Below, one piece after another: positions 26,631-35,779 of a stretch of 64,000 nt of DNA. Below the pieces are notes generated by a model. It ran no database searches, had not been told where the DNA came from, and saw nothing but the letters and a program-made list of their open reading frames with translations. Every line of letters begins with the position of its first letter. The stretch's first letter is position 1. This stretch comes from Zymobacter palmae (lineage in GTDB: Bacteria; Pseudomonadota; Gammaproteobacteria; Pseudomonadales; Halomonadaceae), in the NCBI RefSeq assembly GCF_003610015.1, contig NZ_AP018933.1, positions 1,798,001-1,862,000 on the forward strand, in the 5' to 3' direction. Made by a program: the position numbers and the translations under genes.

Positions 26631-28106
26631 TTATGCGTCGCGCAAGGCCGTATAGCGAGCTTCCACACGGCGACCATAGTCTTCGTCTGCGGCATAGCAG
26701 TGCTCAATGACCTTACTCACGATGGGAGCCGTCACGCCCTGTAGCGTAGTGGCAAAGACGTTGGCAATGCGATCACGCTGTCCGTCGTCGAAGCTGCGGT
26801 ACAGGTTGCCCGCCTGCTCGTAGTTATCATCACCGCGATTATTGTGATAACCCACCCACGCTTCTTCTTCGAGCGGCATCGGCGGCTCGGAGAATTCAGG
26901 TGACGGTACTGGCGCCCCCTGATCGGCACGTGCGTTCGGGTAGAAGTTGGTGTCACCGTACTGGCCACCTTCCTTCGACTGCCCCGTCACGGGGCATGTA
27001 CCGGCCATCAAACCATCACGCTGGTAATGATTGACCGGGCAACGTGGCTGGTTGATCGGGATCTGCTGGTAGTTTGCCGATAGGCGATAGCGCTGCGCAT
27101 CGGCATAAGCCAGCAATCGAGACTGCAGCACCTTATCCGGGGAACCACTGATACCAGGTACGAAGTTGGAAGGGCTGAACGCCAACTGCTCGACTTCCGC
27201 AAAATAGTTATCCGGGTTTTTGTTCAGCTCCATCTGACCGATCTCGATCAGCGGTACGTCACCGTGCGGCCAAACTTTAGTCAGATCAAACGGGTTGATG
27301 CGGAATTCACGTGCTTGCTCTTCGCTCATCACCTGTATCTTGACGGTCCAACTAGGGAATTCGCCGCGGTCAATGGCCTCAACCATATCGCGCTGGTTGT
27401 GATCGTGAGGAATCGTTGCCGCTTCCTCGTCAGACACGTTACGAATGCCCTGATTGGTCTTGAAGTGCCATTTAACCCAATGACGCTCGCCCTTTTCATT
27501 GAAGAAGCTCAGTGTATGAGAGCTGAAGCCGTGCATATGACGCAGGCTTGCCGGAATACCACGGTCCGATAGCAGAATGGTGACCTGATGGAAGGATTCC
27601 GGATGCAGCGCCCAGAACTCCCAGCGGTTCTGCCAGTTCACCAGGTTGGTGCGCGGATCTTTCTTCTGTGTATGAATGAAGTCAGGAAACTTGCTGGGTT
27701 CACGAATGAAGAATACCGGCGTGTTGTTACCCACCATGTCCCAGTTGCCCTGCTCCGTGTAGAACTTCACGGAAAATCCTCGGACATCGCGTTCCATATC
27801 GTTGCTGTCCTGCCCACCAGCAACGGTCGAGAAACGTGCTGCCACTGGCGTTTCCTTGCCCACACCACGCAAAAAATCAGCAATAGTCAGATCAGACAGA
27901 TCGCGTGTCAGGCGGAAAACGCCCTGCGCAGAGGTGCCTCGTGCATGCACGACACGCTCAGGAATGCGTTCGCGGTTGAAGTGCGCCAGCTTTTCGAACA
28001 GACGCCAGTTATCAAATGTTAACGGGCCGCGTTCACCTGCCGTAATGCTGGTATCATCCTGAGGGACGGGGGCACCGTTAGCCGTAGTGTAGCGAGTCGG
28101 ATTCAT
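26631..28106 (-). CDS. katA: Small-subunit heme catalase
   Basis: The 491-aa protein is a standard monofunctional catalase. H54 lies in RVVHARG, the Asn motif in VGNNTPVFF, and the heme-binding Tyr segment is LLAYADAQRYRL. It lacks the C-terminal flavodoxin-like domain of its neighbour. The ATG at 28106 has GGAG about ten bases upstream. It is divergent from a LysR-type regulator with 480 bases between them. The symbol katA is generic for this class and does not claim orthology. Confidence 0.93.
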   Translation of the reverse strand: MNPTRYTTANGAPVPQDDTSITAGERGPLTFDNWRLFEKLAHFNRERIPERVVHARGTSAQGVFRLTRDLSDLTIADFLRGVGKETPVAARFSTVAGGQDSNDMERDVRGFSVKFYTEQGNWDMVGNNTPVFFIREPSKFPDFIHTQKKDPRTNLVNWQNRWEFWALHPESFHQVTILLSDRGIPASLRHMHGFSSHTLSFFNEKGERHWVKWHFKTNQGIRNVSDEEAATIPHDHNQRDMVEAIDRGEFPSWTVKIQVMSEEQAREFRINPFDLTKVWPHGDVPLIEIGQMELNKNPDNYFAEVEQLAFSPSNFVPGISGSPDKVLQSRLLAYADAQRYRLSANYQQIPINQPRCPVNHYQRDGLMAGTCPVTGQSKEGGQYGDTNFYPNARADQGAPVPSPEFSEPPMPLEEEAWVGYHNNRGDDNYEQAGNLYRSFDDGQRDRIANVFATTLQGVTAPIVSKVIEHCYAADEDYGRRVEARYTALRDA

Positions 28107-28586
28107 GGTGTATCTGCTCCTTGGCAAGTCCAGCGTTTCTTTGAGAAATCAGACATAGCATAGTCACCTCTGCGAAGGCCGCTAAATTGAACCACCTCAT
28201 GTGATTGATAAAGATAATCAATTTTCTACTTTAGATAGCCAAGACCCAAGGACGTGTGAACGAAACGTAACACCGTGTCACTTAGTGCGATATATACCCT
28301 CATATTTCACAAGGAATAATAGTAAGGTTACCAATAAACAATAAAAAGACACGATAAGAAACATATAGAAAAACCGTCTATCAATTTGAACACTATTATT
28401 ACCATTTTATAGAAAATATGGGTCGAAACTTTTGAATGTGAGTGTTAACTTCTCACTCTGATCACAAATGGCGCTACTTCAAGCTTTCGACATACTGCTC
28501 ACACACTATGTAAGATGCCCCGCCACGCCCCTTTTACGTGCCTTAAGCACTCATAGACTTTTATTACCCGACATCAAGGAACGATA
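28107..28586. promoter_or_regulatory. Divergent promoter region katA / LysR-type gene
   Basis: This AT-rich 480-base gap must hold the promoters of both genes. An inverted repeat ATTGAT-N7-ATCAAT at 28204-28222 contains GATAAA-GATAAT hexamers that resemble part of a Fur box, but the match is weak. No other clear operator was found. Confidence 0.4.
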
Positions 28587-29558
28587 ATGGCACGAGAACA
28601 TATGGAGAAGGCTGCTGATCATCCATTGTCCACAGAATTGGCCGACCGGCTGCAGTATTTCATTCAAAAAAAAATGACGCTAAAGCAGCTGCGCATTATC
28701 GTGACATTGCATCGACACAAAACGATGGTGGCCGCATCGCGTGAACTTTCGATGACATCAGCCAACATTTCGCTGTGCGTACGTGATATCGAGATGCTGC
28801 TCGAATGCAAGATATTCCTGCGACGCAATGGGTTCTATGTGCCTACGCTGTGCGGTCGCATGCTTATTGAGCTGGGCACCCGTCTGGCCGAAAGCTGTGA
28901 ATACACTATCCGCAAGGCTCATCATCTGTCCGGCATCAGCGTGCCCGACGAGTTGACGATTGGGTATATTGGACCGATTACGGCCTGCTATGCCTACGAA
29001 CTGTGGTCGAACCTACTGGCTTACAATACAGGGCTCAATGTCAACGTCATCGACCTTTCGGCACTGGAACAGCAGTCATCGCTGACCCTAGAACAACTGC
29101 AGGCTGATGTGATTTTTTCTTCCCGCGGACCCAATACACTGGGCTTTCACGACCGCTGGGAGTCTCGTGCCTTCTATATCCGCCACTTTCACTTTCTAGT
29201 GGCCTGTGGCGAGAATCAGCCTCCCCCCCAGCCCGATGACGTCGACGCCTTTCTACTGCCTACCCGCTCAGACAATATCGTATCGGCTATCCATGACCAT
29301 ATCGCCGCGCATTTTCCCGGTACGCACACTGTCAGCTACTGCGATGCCATCACCGGAATGGCGTTTGCCCAGCTGCCACACAACACCGTGCTTGTCGTAT
29401 CGGACAAGGAAAAGCAGATTATTGAGCGCAATACACATTTCCATACGCTATCAGTGATGGATAATCAGCAGATTGCCAGCAGTCTACACATTCAGCGCGA
29501 ACGATTGTTACAGCTTGAATCGCCGGTCTATAGCATTCTCAACGACATGACCTTCTGA
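28587..29558 (+). CDS. LysR-type transcriptional regulator
   Basis: The 323-aa protein has a LysR-like winged helix near residues 30-90 (MTLKQLRIIVTLHRHKTMVA, then the dimerising helix), preceded by an unusual 29-residue extension. The ligand-binding part is divergent. The redox cysteines of OxyR are not recognisable, so peroxide sensing is not supported. It is divergent from the catalase gene and upstream of the fimbrial operon, so either could be its target. AAGGA lies eight bases before the ATG. Confidence 0.75.
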   Translation: MAREHMEKAADHPLSTELADRLQYFIQKKMTLKQLRIIVTLHRHKTMVAASRELSMTSANISLCVRDIEMLLECKIFLRRNGFYVPTLCGRMLIELGTRLAESCEYTIRKAHHLSGISVPDELTIGYIGPITACYAYELWSNLLAYNTGLNVNVIDLSALEQQSSLTLEQLQADVIFSSRGPNTLGFHDRWESRAFYIRHFHFLVACGENQPPPQPDDVDAFLLPTRSDNIVSAIHDHIAAHFPGTHTVSYCDAITGMAFAQLPHNTVLVVSDKEKQIIERNTHFHTLSVMDNQQIASSLHIQRERLLQLESPVYSILNDMTF

Positions 29559-30054
29559 AATGTAAGGAATTAGGCGTTTCAGGAAAGTGATTTTAGGTAT
29601 GATTTACCTATAAAAGCCAAAGAAAAGAACATGTTGATCTGTTCTTGTTGATTAGCAGGGCGTTGCATAGATACACAAAATACATTAGATACCCACCGCT
29701 ATTTCGTGTAATACGCAACGCCTTTTAACATTATCCTTTCAATTCAATAAGATAGAGATATTGTTTTCAGTAAGAAAACAGTAATTCACAAAGATAACGT
29801 CAAATTACATTTCTATTCATTCCTTGCCTCAACTGAAATAAATAATATGACAGATAGGACAAATCGTTGAAGATTATCGTTGATTCATACATGAAAAATT
29901 AATTACAATCCCTTCCGCGCAGAATCATTCGCACAATTTCCTTTATCAGTTCTCATAAAAATAAGCCTTTTCAAGACAAGGCTTTAGGTAAGAACAACCG
30001 ATAAAGATCTTGAATTCTGCGCACTTGCCTTTTGACTATTTGGGGTTATAAGCC
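29559..30054. promoter_or_regulatory. AT-rich region upstream of fimbrial operon
   Basis: The 496-base gap contains the stem-loop at 29659-29727 and otherwise AT-rich DNA that presumably holds the fimbrial promoter. I found no gene and no invertible-element-like inverted repeats that would suggest phase switching. Confidence 0.4.
29659..29727 (+). terminator. Long stem-loop after LysR-type gene
   Basis: GGCGTTGC (29659-29666) pairs with GCAACGCC (29715-29722), followed by TTTTA. An inner pairing of ACACAAAAT with ATTTCGTGT (one mismatch) extends the structure. It is likely the terminator of the regulator gene. Confidence 0.6.
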
Positions 30055-30582
30055 ATGAAAAAAATCATCGTAGCAATGGCCGCTGCAAGCGCCATGCTGG
30101 GCGTTTCAGCTGCACAAGCAGAAAGCAGCCACGTATTCTTCAAAGGTCAGGTCACTGACTCCACCTGCGAAATCAATGCCGAATCTAAAGACCAGACAGT
30201 TCAGCTGCCGACCGTCATCGCTAGTGCGCTGGCTGCAGACGGCCAGACTGCTGGTACTCGCGAATTCACTATCGGCATGTCCAAATGCCCGGGCAACCAG
30301 AAACTCGCTATCCGCTTCGAACCGGGCGCTACTGTTGACACCAAAACAGGCTGGCTGAAAAACAGCCTCAACGATGGTGCCAAAAACGTGGCGATCGAAC
30401 TGCTGAACGAAAACGCACTGCCGATCCGTGTCACTGGCCACCAGGCTGAAGATCAGTACGCTGCCAAAGCAGACGAAAACGGTAACTACACTCAGCGTTA
30501 CTTCGCTCGCTACCACGCTACTGGCAAAGCAGAAGCCGGTGCGGTCGAATCCAGCGTTGCATACTCTGTCATCTATCAGTAA
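30055..30582 (+). CDS. Type 1-like major fimbrial subunit
   Basis: The 175-aa protein is a chaperone-usher pilin. It has a signal peptide (cleavage near AQA-ES), the strand FKGQVTDSTCEI, a disulfide pair at C38 and C77, and the C-terminal penultimate tyrosine motif (YSVIYQ) recognised by the chaperone. It is the first gene of the operon pilin-chaperone-usher-tip protein. Its codon use looks highly optimised compared with neighbours. The binding target of the fimbria is unknown. Confidence 0.9.
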   Translation: MKKIIVAMAAASAMLGVSAAQAESSHVFFKGQVTDSTCEINAESKDQTVQLPTVIASALAADGQTAGTREFTIGMSKCPGNQKLAIRFEPGATVDTKTGWLKNSLNDGAKNVAIELLNENALPIRVTGHQAEDQYAAKADENGNYTQRYFARYHATGKAEAGAVESSVAYSVIYQ

Positions 30583-30603
30583 TTCCTACCCCAGATGACA
30601 CTG

Positions 30604-30628
30604 GCGGCCGGACATTATGTTCGGTCGC
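30604..30628 (+). other. Hairpin between pilin and chaperone genes
   Basis: A 10-bp stem with two G-T pairs (30604-30613 with 30619-30628) is followed by TACCTTTT. Such hairpins after major pilin genes often reduce read-through or protect the pilin messenger, giving more pilin than chaperone. Confidence 0.6.
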
Positions 30629-30645
30629 TACCTTTTCCCTGCGCC

Positions 30646-31407
30646 ATGGTCCATCACATGAAGTGCATACTGAAAACTCTGGCAGCATTCTGCGCGGCGG
30701 CGGCCTTCAGCACGTCAGCCGACGCCAGCATCGTCATCGGTGGCACACGTGTCGTCTATAACGAAGGCGCACGTGAAGTTTCCGTACAGCTCGACAACAA
30801 CGGTGATTTACCGTCGCTGGTACAGTCTTGGATTGATGCCGGCAACTTAGATTCTTCCCCGGAAGACTCCGATGCGCCTTTCGTACTGACGCCGCCGATT
30901 GCGCGTGTTAATGCGCACTCAGGGCAAGCTCTGCGCATCGCTTTCACAGGGGCAACGCAGCCACTTCCCCACGACCACGAGTCCGTCTTCTGGCTCAACG
31001 TTCTAGATATTCCGCCGGAACCGACAGCCGCTCCGGGTTCGAACAAGAACTTCATCCAGCTGGCCTTCCGCTCCAGAATAAAACTGTTTTATCGCCCTAA
31101 AGGGCTGCCCGGCACGGCCAACGATGCGCCCGATGCCCTGCAGTGGAAACAGGGCCGTACGGACAAGGGGGCGCTGGCCATTGTTGCAAGCAACCCGACG
31201 CCCTATCACGTCTCCATGATTGCCGTAAACGCCGTTTACGGTCAGAAGAGCACGGATCTGGCGCCTCAGGGCTATATGCTGGCTCCTGGTGAGCAGCACG
31301 CCTTCGAACTGCCCAAGGACAGCGGTATTGCGCCTTCGTCAGTCAACTTCTCTGCGATCAATGACTTTGGCGGTCACATTCAGCGGACCAAGCCCATTGC
31401 TCAATAA
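30646..31407 (+). CDS. Periplasmic fimbrial chaperone (PapD family)
   Basis: This protein folds and delivers pilins to the usher in the periplasm. A signal peptide is visible (LKTLAAFCAAAAFSTSADA), then the first beta-domain start IVIGGTRVVYNEGAREVSVQ and the family segment FWLNVLDIPP (about residue 115). The groove residues fit the FGS/FGL chaperone pattern loosely. Two in-frame ATGs (30646 and 30658) are possible; neither has a strong ribosome site. Length is about 253 aa. Confidence 0.9.
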   Translation: MVHHMKCILKTLAAFCAAAAFSTSADASIVIGGTRVVYNEGAREVSVQLDNNGDLPSLVQSWIDAGNLDSSPEDSDAPFVLTPPIARVNAHSGQALRIAFTGATQPLPHDHESVFWLNVLDIPPEPTAAPGSNKNFIQLAFRSRIKLFYRPKGLPGTANDAPDALQWKQGRTDKGALAIVASNPTPYHVSMIAVNAVYGQKSTDLAPQGYMLAPGEQHAFELPKDSGIAPSSVNFSAINDFGGHIQRTKPIAQ

Positions 31408-31449
31408 TGACAATGCTAACAATACGCATTTGATCATCAATGACTCGCC

Positions 31450-31465
31450 TGTGAGCCATATCACA
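31450..31465 (+). promoter_or_regulatory. CRP-like site between chaperone and usher
   Basis: TGTGA (31450-31454), six bases, TCACA (31461-31465) is an exact match to the CRP core. The same bases form a perfect 8-bp hairpin (31447-31454 with 31461-31468), so an RNA-level role is equally possible. It lies 30 bases before the usher start. Confidence 0.45.
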
Positions 31466-31494
31466 GGCCTTTCCCGCGCGTTGCTGGGGGATGC

Positions 31495-34101
31495 ATGAAC
31501 ACCAACAAGGCAATGTTTCCTCTGTCTCGGACAGATAGAGCCGAGGCACAGCAGTATCGTACTGCTGGTTACTCTCGCTACTGCTCCATGGGTCTATTAG
31601 GGCTGATGATTCCCCTTGCGCCCGTTCATGCTGCACAGCAGGATTCTGCCGCCACGCCAACCGATACCGAAGCCAGCTTCAACAGCCGCTTCCTGAACGG
31701 GAAATCCCGGGGGGAAGACCTGTCCCGTTTCGCCTATGACAACCCCATTCTGGCAGGAACCTACTCGTCCGATACCTATGTCAACGGTCGCTGGCAAGGA
31801 ACGCACGACTACGTTTTTCGCAACGTGGCAGGCCAAACGAATGCCGAAACCTGCTTCTCGATGACCTTCCTCGAGCAGCTCGGCGTCGACACCGCGCTGC
31901 TGCACCCCGCTGCACTCAACGGCAAGCTGCCAGTGCCGGACACCTGCCTCACTATGTCCCAGTGGCTGCCTTCAGCAACAGCCCACTTTGACAGTAGCAC
32001 ATTCCGTATGGACATCAATGTGCCGCAAGCGTTCATGCACCACAATGCGCGCGGCTACGTCAATCCCAAGGTTTGGGATCACGGAATCACGGCCGGTAAG
32101 GTGACGTACAACTTCAACGCCTACCAGTCCGACATGACCTCGGCAGGCCAGAAGCAACGCCAACAGGCCGCCTATCTGAGCCTGAATACCGGCTTTAACG
32201 TGGGCGACTGGCAGTTCCGCCATGACTCCAGCCTGAGCTGGCAAAACCATGACGGAGCGCACTGGCAGAAAACCGCGACCTACGCCCGTTATCCCGTTCA
32301 GCGCCTGCGCGGCCAGCTGACCCTCGGGGATAGCTATACGTCCGGTGAACTGTTCGATTCTGTCGGTTTCCGCGGGTTGCAGCTGGCTACTGATGACCGC
32401 ATGCTGCCAGATTCTCTCAACGGCTATGCGCCGACTATTCGAGGGGCCGCCGATACCAACGCGCTGGTCGAGGTATACCAGAACGGGCAGCTGATCTATC
32501 AAACCAACGTGTCGCAAGGGCCGTTCATCATCGAAGACCTCTACCCCACCGGGTATGGTGGCGACCTTCAGGTCATCATCAACGAGGCCAACGGTCAGAA
32601 ACGAAGCTTCCGCGTGCCTTACGCTTCCGTTTCCCAGATGCTGCGCCCCGGGATTGGCCGCTACAACGTAACGGTGGGCCAGGTTCGCAACCTGAACAAT
32701 GTCGACTACCACCCAAACATCATCCAAGCCACGTTCCAGCGCGGCTTGACGAACACGCTGACGGGCTACACCGGAGCTGTCGTCAGTGAAGAATATTCCG
32801 CCATTCTGGGCGGTGCTGGCGTTGCGACACCCATTGGGGCGTTTTCACTCGACATCATCCAGTCCAATGCCCGCTTTCTTCACAATGACAACATGACGGG
32901 CCAAAGCTACAAGTTGGGCTACAACAAATATGTCCCAAGCACCAACACGAGCTTCACGTTTGCCGCCTATCGCTATTCGACCAGCGGTTACATGAGCCTG
33001 AACAACAGCTTTCTGGCTCACGACTACGATCGTCGCCGCCAGAGTACCGATGAAATTGCGCGCCAGCGCAACGAGCTCCAGATCAGTCTCAGCCAAGGCC
33101 TGGCAGAGGGCTGGGGATCGCTTTATCTGTCGTCATCGGTCAGCGATTACTGGAATCAGAGCAATCGCACCAAGGAATACCAAGTCGGTTACAACAACAG
33201 TATCGGCAACATCAGCTATAGCCTTTCGGCTTTACGCACCCGGGACTCGCTGTCCGAAACGAACACCCATTACTACGTCACCGCCTCAATGCCTATCGGC
33301 AACGGAGGCAGCAGCACCTCCATCAACACCACGCTGTCGTACAACGAAGATCAGTACGAGAGCAGTCAGGTGGGTCTGAACGGTACGGCAGGTCGTGACG
33401 GTGAGTACAGCTATGCCATTACGGCATCTGATTACCGCACCGGCGGTCAAACGGGCGCCCTGAACGGCCAGTACAACTCGCGCTATTCCAACTTGAATGC
33501 GTCTTATAGTCAGGGACGCAACTATCATCAGGCCAGTGTAGGCGCATCAGGCACTATCGTTGCCCACTCGCACGGGCTGACGCTGACCCCGCAGCGCGGC
33601 GATACCGTCGCCCTGATCGAAGCGCCCGGCGCGACCGGCGCAATCGTAGGCAACACTAGCGGTATCCGCATCAACGATAGCGGCTATGCGGTAGTGCCCT
33701 ACGTCACGCCATATCGCTTGAATACGGTTACGCTTGACCCACGCGATATGTCAAACGACGTCGAACTCCAAACCACGACGCGTCAGGTCGCGCCTTACGC
33801 AGGGGCTATCGTTAAGGTCAACTATCCGACCCAAACGGGTACGCCCATGCTGATCAAAGTGCATCGTGCTAGTGGCGAGAAATTGCCCTTTGGCACAACG
33901 GTCGTTGATGAGCAAAACCAGAACGTCGGCATCGTCGGTCAGGGCAGCCGCGTATTCCTGCGCAGCAGCAAGACGCACGACAGATTGAACGCACGCTGGG
34001 GCGACAGCAACAGCGAAACATGCACCTTCGAATTCTCGACCGATAACGCCACATCATCGGCAGGCGGGTATAAGATACTGGAGGCACAGTGTGAAGAGTA
34101 A
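31495..34101 (+). CDS. Outer-membrane fimbrial usher
   Basis: The usher is the outer-membrane pore that assembles and secretes the fimbria. The 868-aa protein shows the N-terminal pilin-binding domain (FNSRFLNGKSRGEDLSRF), a long beta-barrel with the plug region, and the conserved PYLNTVTLDP-like segment (PYRLNTVTLDPRDMSND). It ends in a C-terminal domain with a cysteine pair. The signal sequence is unusually long and basic (cleavage near VHA-AQ). GGGG precedes the ATG at 31495. The last 11 bases overlap the tip-protein gene. Confidence 0.93.
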   Translation: MNTNKAMFPLSRTDRAEAQQYRTAGYSRYCSMGLLGLMIPLAPVHAAQQDSAATPTDTEASFNSRFLNGKSRGEDLSRFAYDNPILAGTYSSDTYVNGRWQGTHDYVFRNVAGQTNAETCFSMTFLEQLGVDTALLHPAALNGKLPVPDTCLTMSQWLPSATAHFDSSTFRMDINVPQAFMHHNARGYVNPKVWDHGITAGKVTYNFNAYQSDMTSAGQKQRQQAAYLSLNTGFNVGDWQFRHDSSLSWQNHDGAHWQKTATYARYPVQRLRGQLTLGDSYTSGELFDSVGFRGLQLATDDRMLPDSLNGYAPTIRGAADTNALVEVYQNGQLIYQTNVSQGPFIIEDLYPTGYGGDLQVIINEANGQKRSFRVPYASVSQMLRPGIGRYNVTVGQVRNLNNVDYHPNIIQATFQRGLTNTLTGYTGAVVSEEYSAILGGAGVATPIGAFSLDIIQSNARFLHNDNMTGQSYKLGYNKYVPSTNTSFTFAAYRYSTSGYMSLNNSFLAHDYDRRRQSTDEIARQRNELQISLSQGLAEGWGSLYLSSSVSDYWNQSNRTKEYQVGYNNSIGNISYSLSALRTRDSLSETNTHYYVTASMPIGNGGSSTSINTTLSYNEDQYESSQVGLNGTAGRDGEYSYAITASDYRTGGQTGALNGQYNSRYSNLNASYSQGRNYHQASVGASGTIVAHSHGLTLTPQRGDTVALIEAPGATGAIVGNTSGIRINDSGYAVVPYVTPYRLNTVTLDPRDMSNDVELQTTTRQVAPYAGAIVKVNYPTQTGTPMLIKVHRASGEKLPFGTTVVDEQNQNVGIVGQGSRVFLRSSKTHDRLNARWGDSNSETCTFEFSTDNATSSAGGYKILEAQCEE

Positions 34102-35197
34102 TCGACACATAGCGGCAGCGCCGTCTCACGTTAATGCCGTATTTCGTGCCCCGGGCCACGTGTTGAAATATGTTTCATGCATCGGGGCTGCAGCAGCCTT
34201 ATGCACCTTGATGTCCCCTTCTCCGGCACAGGCACGCCCGGGCCAGAGTTATGGCTACGGCTGTAACGCCACGCTGGATCAACCTCAAGACATCAAGATG
34301 AACCTCGGGCGCATCGTACTGCGCCCCGATATGGCACCGGGTACGGTCATCAGCTCGAAGCAGTTTCCCATTGCCTATGAATGGGTGGCTGAATGTGCGG
34401 GACGAGGCTCAATGATTGGTGTGCTGTCCAGCAACTATTCGGCAAGCGAGCTGGGCAACAACATCTACAAGACCAATATCCCGGGCATCGGCCTGCGCCT
34501 GTATCGTGAAAGCAGAAGCGGGCTGATAAAAACCTACTACCCCCACAGCATTCCTTATTCAGGGCGCACGACTCTGTATCTGGACCCAGGGTTCTTCAGT
34601 GTTGAAGTCATTCGCCTGCCAGGACCAACCGGTGCGGGTACGCTGAACCCGGGCCTGTACTCCGTCTACTATGCCAATAACACCGGCCCATCCAAGCCAG
34701 TGCTGACCTCGCACGTCTACGGTGACGGCATTACCATCGTCAACTCCACGTGCTCGATAGACGCGGGTTCACGCGATATCACCGTCGATATGGGCACCGT
34801 ATCACGCAAAGAATTCACGGGGGTAGGCAGCACCCTCAATGAAAGAAACTTCAATATTCGCCTCAACTGCGTTGGCGGCAATGAATCACAGTGGTCTCAG
34901 AAACGCGGCGATGTGAGCCTCGCTTTCAGCTACTCGCCCAATTCGACGTGGGGTAATCAAGGCGTTATACAACCCGAGCAGGGCCAGAGTGCTGCACAGG
35001 GAGTGGGCATTCAGCTACTGACCGACAAGGAAAACATGCCGGTCAAGAACGGTGACTATGTGTATGCCGGTCGCCTCTCCGCTTTCGCTAATGCCACGAT
35101 CGATGTCCCCATGAAGGCCCGCTACTATCAGACAGATAGTAAGGTAAGCGGCGGCAGCATATCGGCACTGGCCACGTTTACCGTTGTATATCAATAA
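34091..35197 (+). CDS. Fimbrial tip adhesin-like protein
   Basis: The 368-aa secreted protein has a signal peptide (ending near AQA-RP), a first domain of about 190 residues, and a pilin-type C-terminal domain starting with STCSIDAGSRDITVDMG and ending FTVVYQ. This two-domain plan is that of fimbrial tip adhesins such as FimH. The GTG start at 34091 overlaps the usher stop and has an excellent GGAGG seven bases upstream. The receptor cannot be predicted. Confidence 0.85.
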   Translation: MKSNRHIAAAPSHVNAVFRAPGHVLKYVSCIGAAAALCTLMSPSPAQARPGQSYGYGCNATLDQPQDIKMNLGRIVLRPDMAPGTVISSKQFPIAYEWVAECAGRGSMIGVLSSNYSASELGNNIYKTNIPGIGLRLYRESRSGLIKTYYPHSIPYSGRTTLYLDPGFFSVEVIRLPGPTGAGTLNPGLYSVYYANNTGPSKPVLTSHVYGDGITIVNSTCSIDAGSRDITVDMGTVSRKEFTGVGSTLNERNFNIRLNCVGGNESQWSQKRGDVSLAFSYSPNSTWGNQGVIQPEQGQSAAQGVGIQLLTDKENMPVKNGDYVYAGRLSAFANATIDVPMKARYYQTDSKVSGGSISALATFTVVYQ

Positions 35198-35205
35198 GCA
35201 CTTAT

Positions 35206-35256
35206 CCTTGGAAGCCTATATGACCTTAATAAAGGCACTATGGGCTTCCAAGGCCT
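35206..35256 (+). terminator. Terminator after fimbrial operon
   Basis: A perfect 11-bp inverted repeat (35206-35216 with 35243-35253) with a 26-base loop is followed by CCTCTTTT. Confidence 0.7.
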
Positions 35257-35713
35257 CTTTTAACCTTTCACTATCCTGCTACTGATGATTCTCGCTACTG
35301 TAATGAATCATCACACACATGCCTCTCTTTTTATATTCCCTTTCAGATGATATTCCTTTTCAGAAACCTAATAGTAAGGCCACCCGCGATTATTATCACG
35401 ACGGTTATGTCACGTTTCTCTCCACATTCAAATAACCCACACGGTAGGAATGGCACGCATACAGGCGGCGCAATTACACCTTAATACAGGTGCGACATTA
35501 TTGCCCTATTGCTGTTAATTCCCTACAAAATACCCAAGAATACACCTGTATATATATCTATATTTCTAAATTTCCACACTTTCCAAATGGTGACTAGCAG
35601 TAACCCTTTACATACCTCACATCTTCGATATGCTCTGCGGCCACATGGCAACCCATTGTTTTGAAGCCACTTATTGACACGCCATACGACGTTACGCAAT
35701 GTAACATTAATAT
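35257..35713. other. AT-rich intergenic region before chemoreceptor gene
   Basis: About 450 bases without a supported gene. The sequence is AT-rich with short TATATA stretches. The sigma-28 promoter of the chemoreceptor lies at its right end. Confidence 0.4.
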
Positions 35714-35740
35714 AAAGTTAGCCAGCCTATCGCCGTTACA
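35714..35740 (+). promoter_or_regulatory. Sigma-28 promoter for chemoreceptor gene
   Basis: TAAAGTTA (35714-35721), an exact 11-base spacer and GCCGTTAC (35733-35740) match the class-3 flagellar consensus at 13 of 16 positions. Transcription would start about 33 bases before the ATG. Confidence 0.75.
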
Positions 35741-35779
35741 ACCTGCTCATCCCCTACATTATCAACGGCGTGCAATGTT

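Noticed and set aside
28587-29558. OxyR as the identity of the LysR-type regulator beside the catalases
   Set aside because: The redox cysteine pair and its surrounding sequence are not recognisable, so only a general LysR-type call is supported.
29559-30054. Invertible phase-variation element upstream of the pilin gene
   Set aside because: No pair of short inverted repeats flanking a promoter and no recombinase gene beside it.
31972-32727. 251-codon frame antisense to the usher gene
   Set aside because: The usher frame is certain and the antisense product shows no family features.
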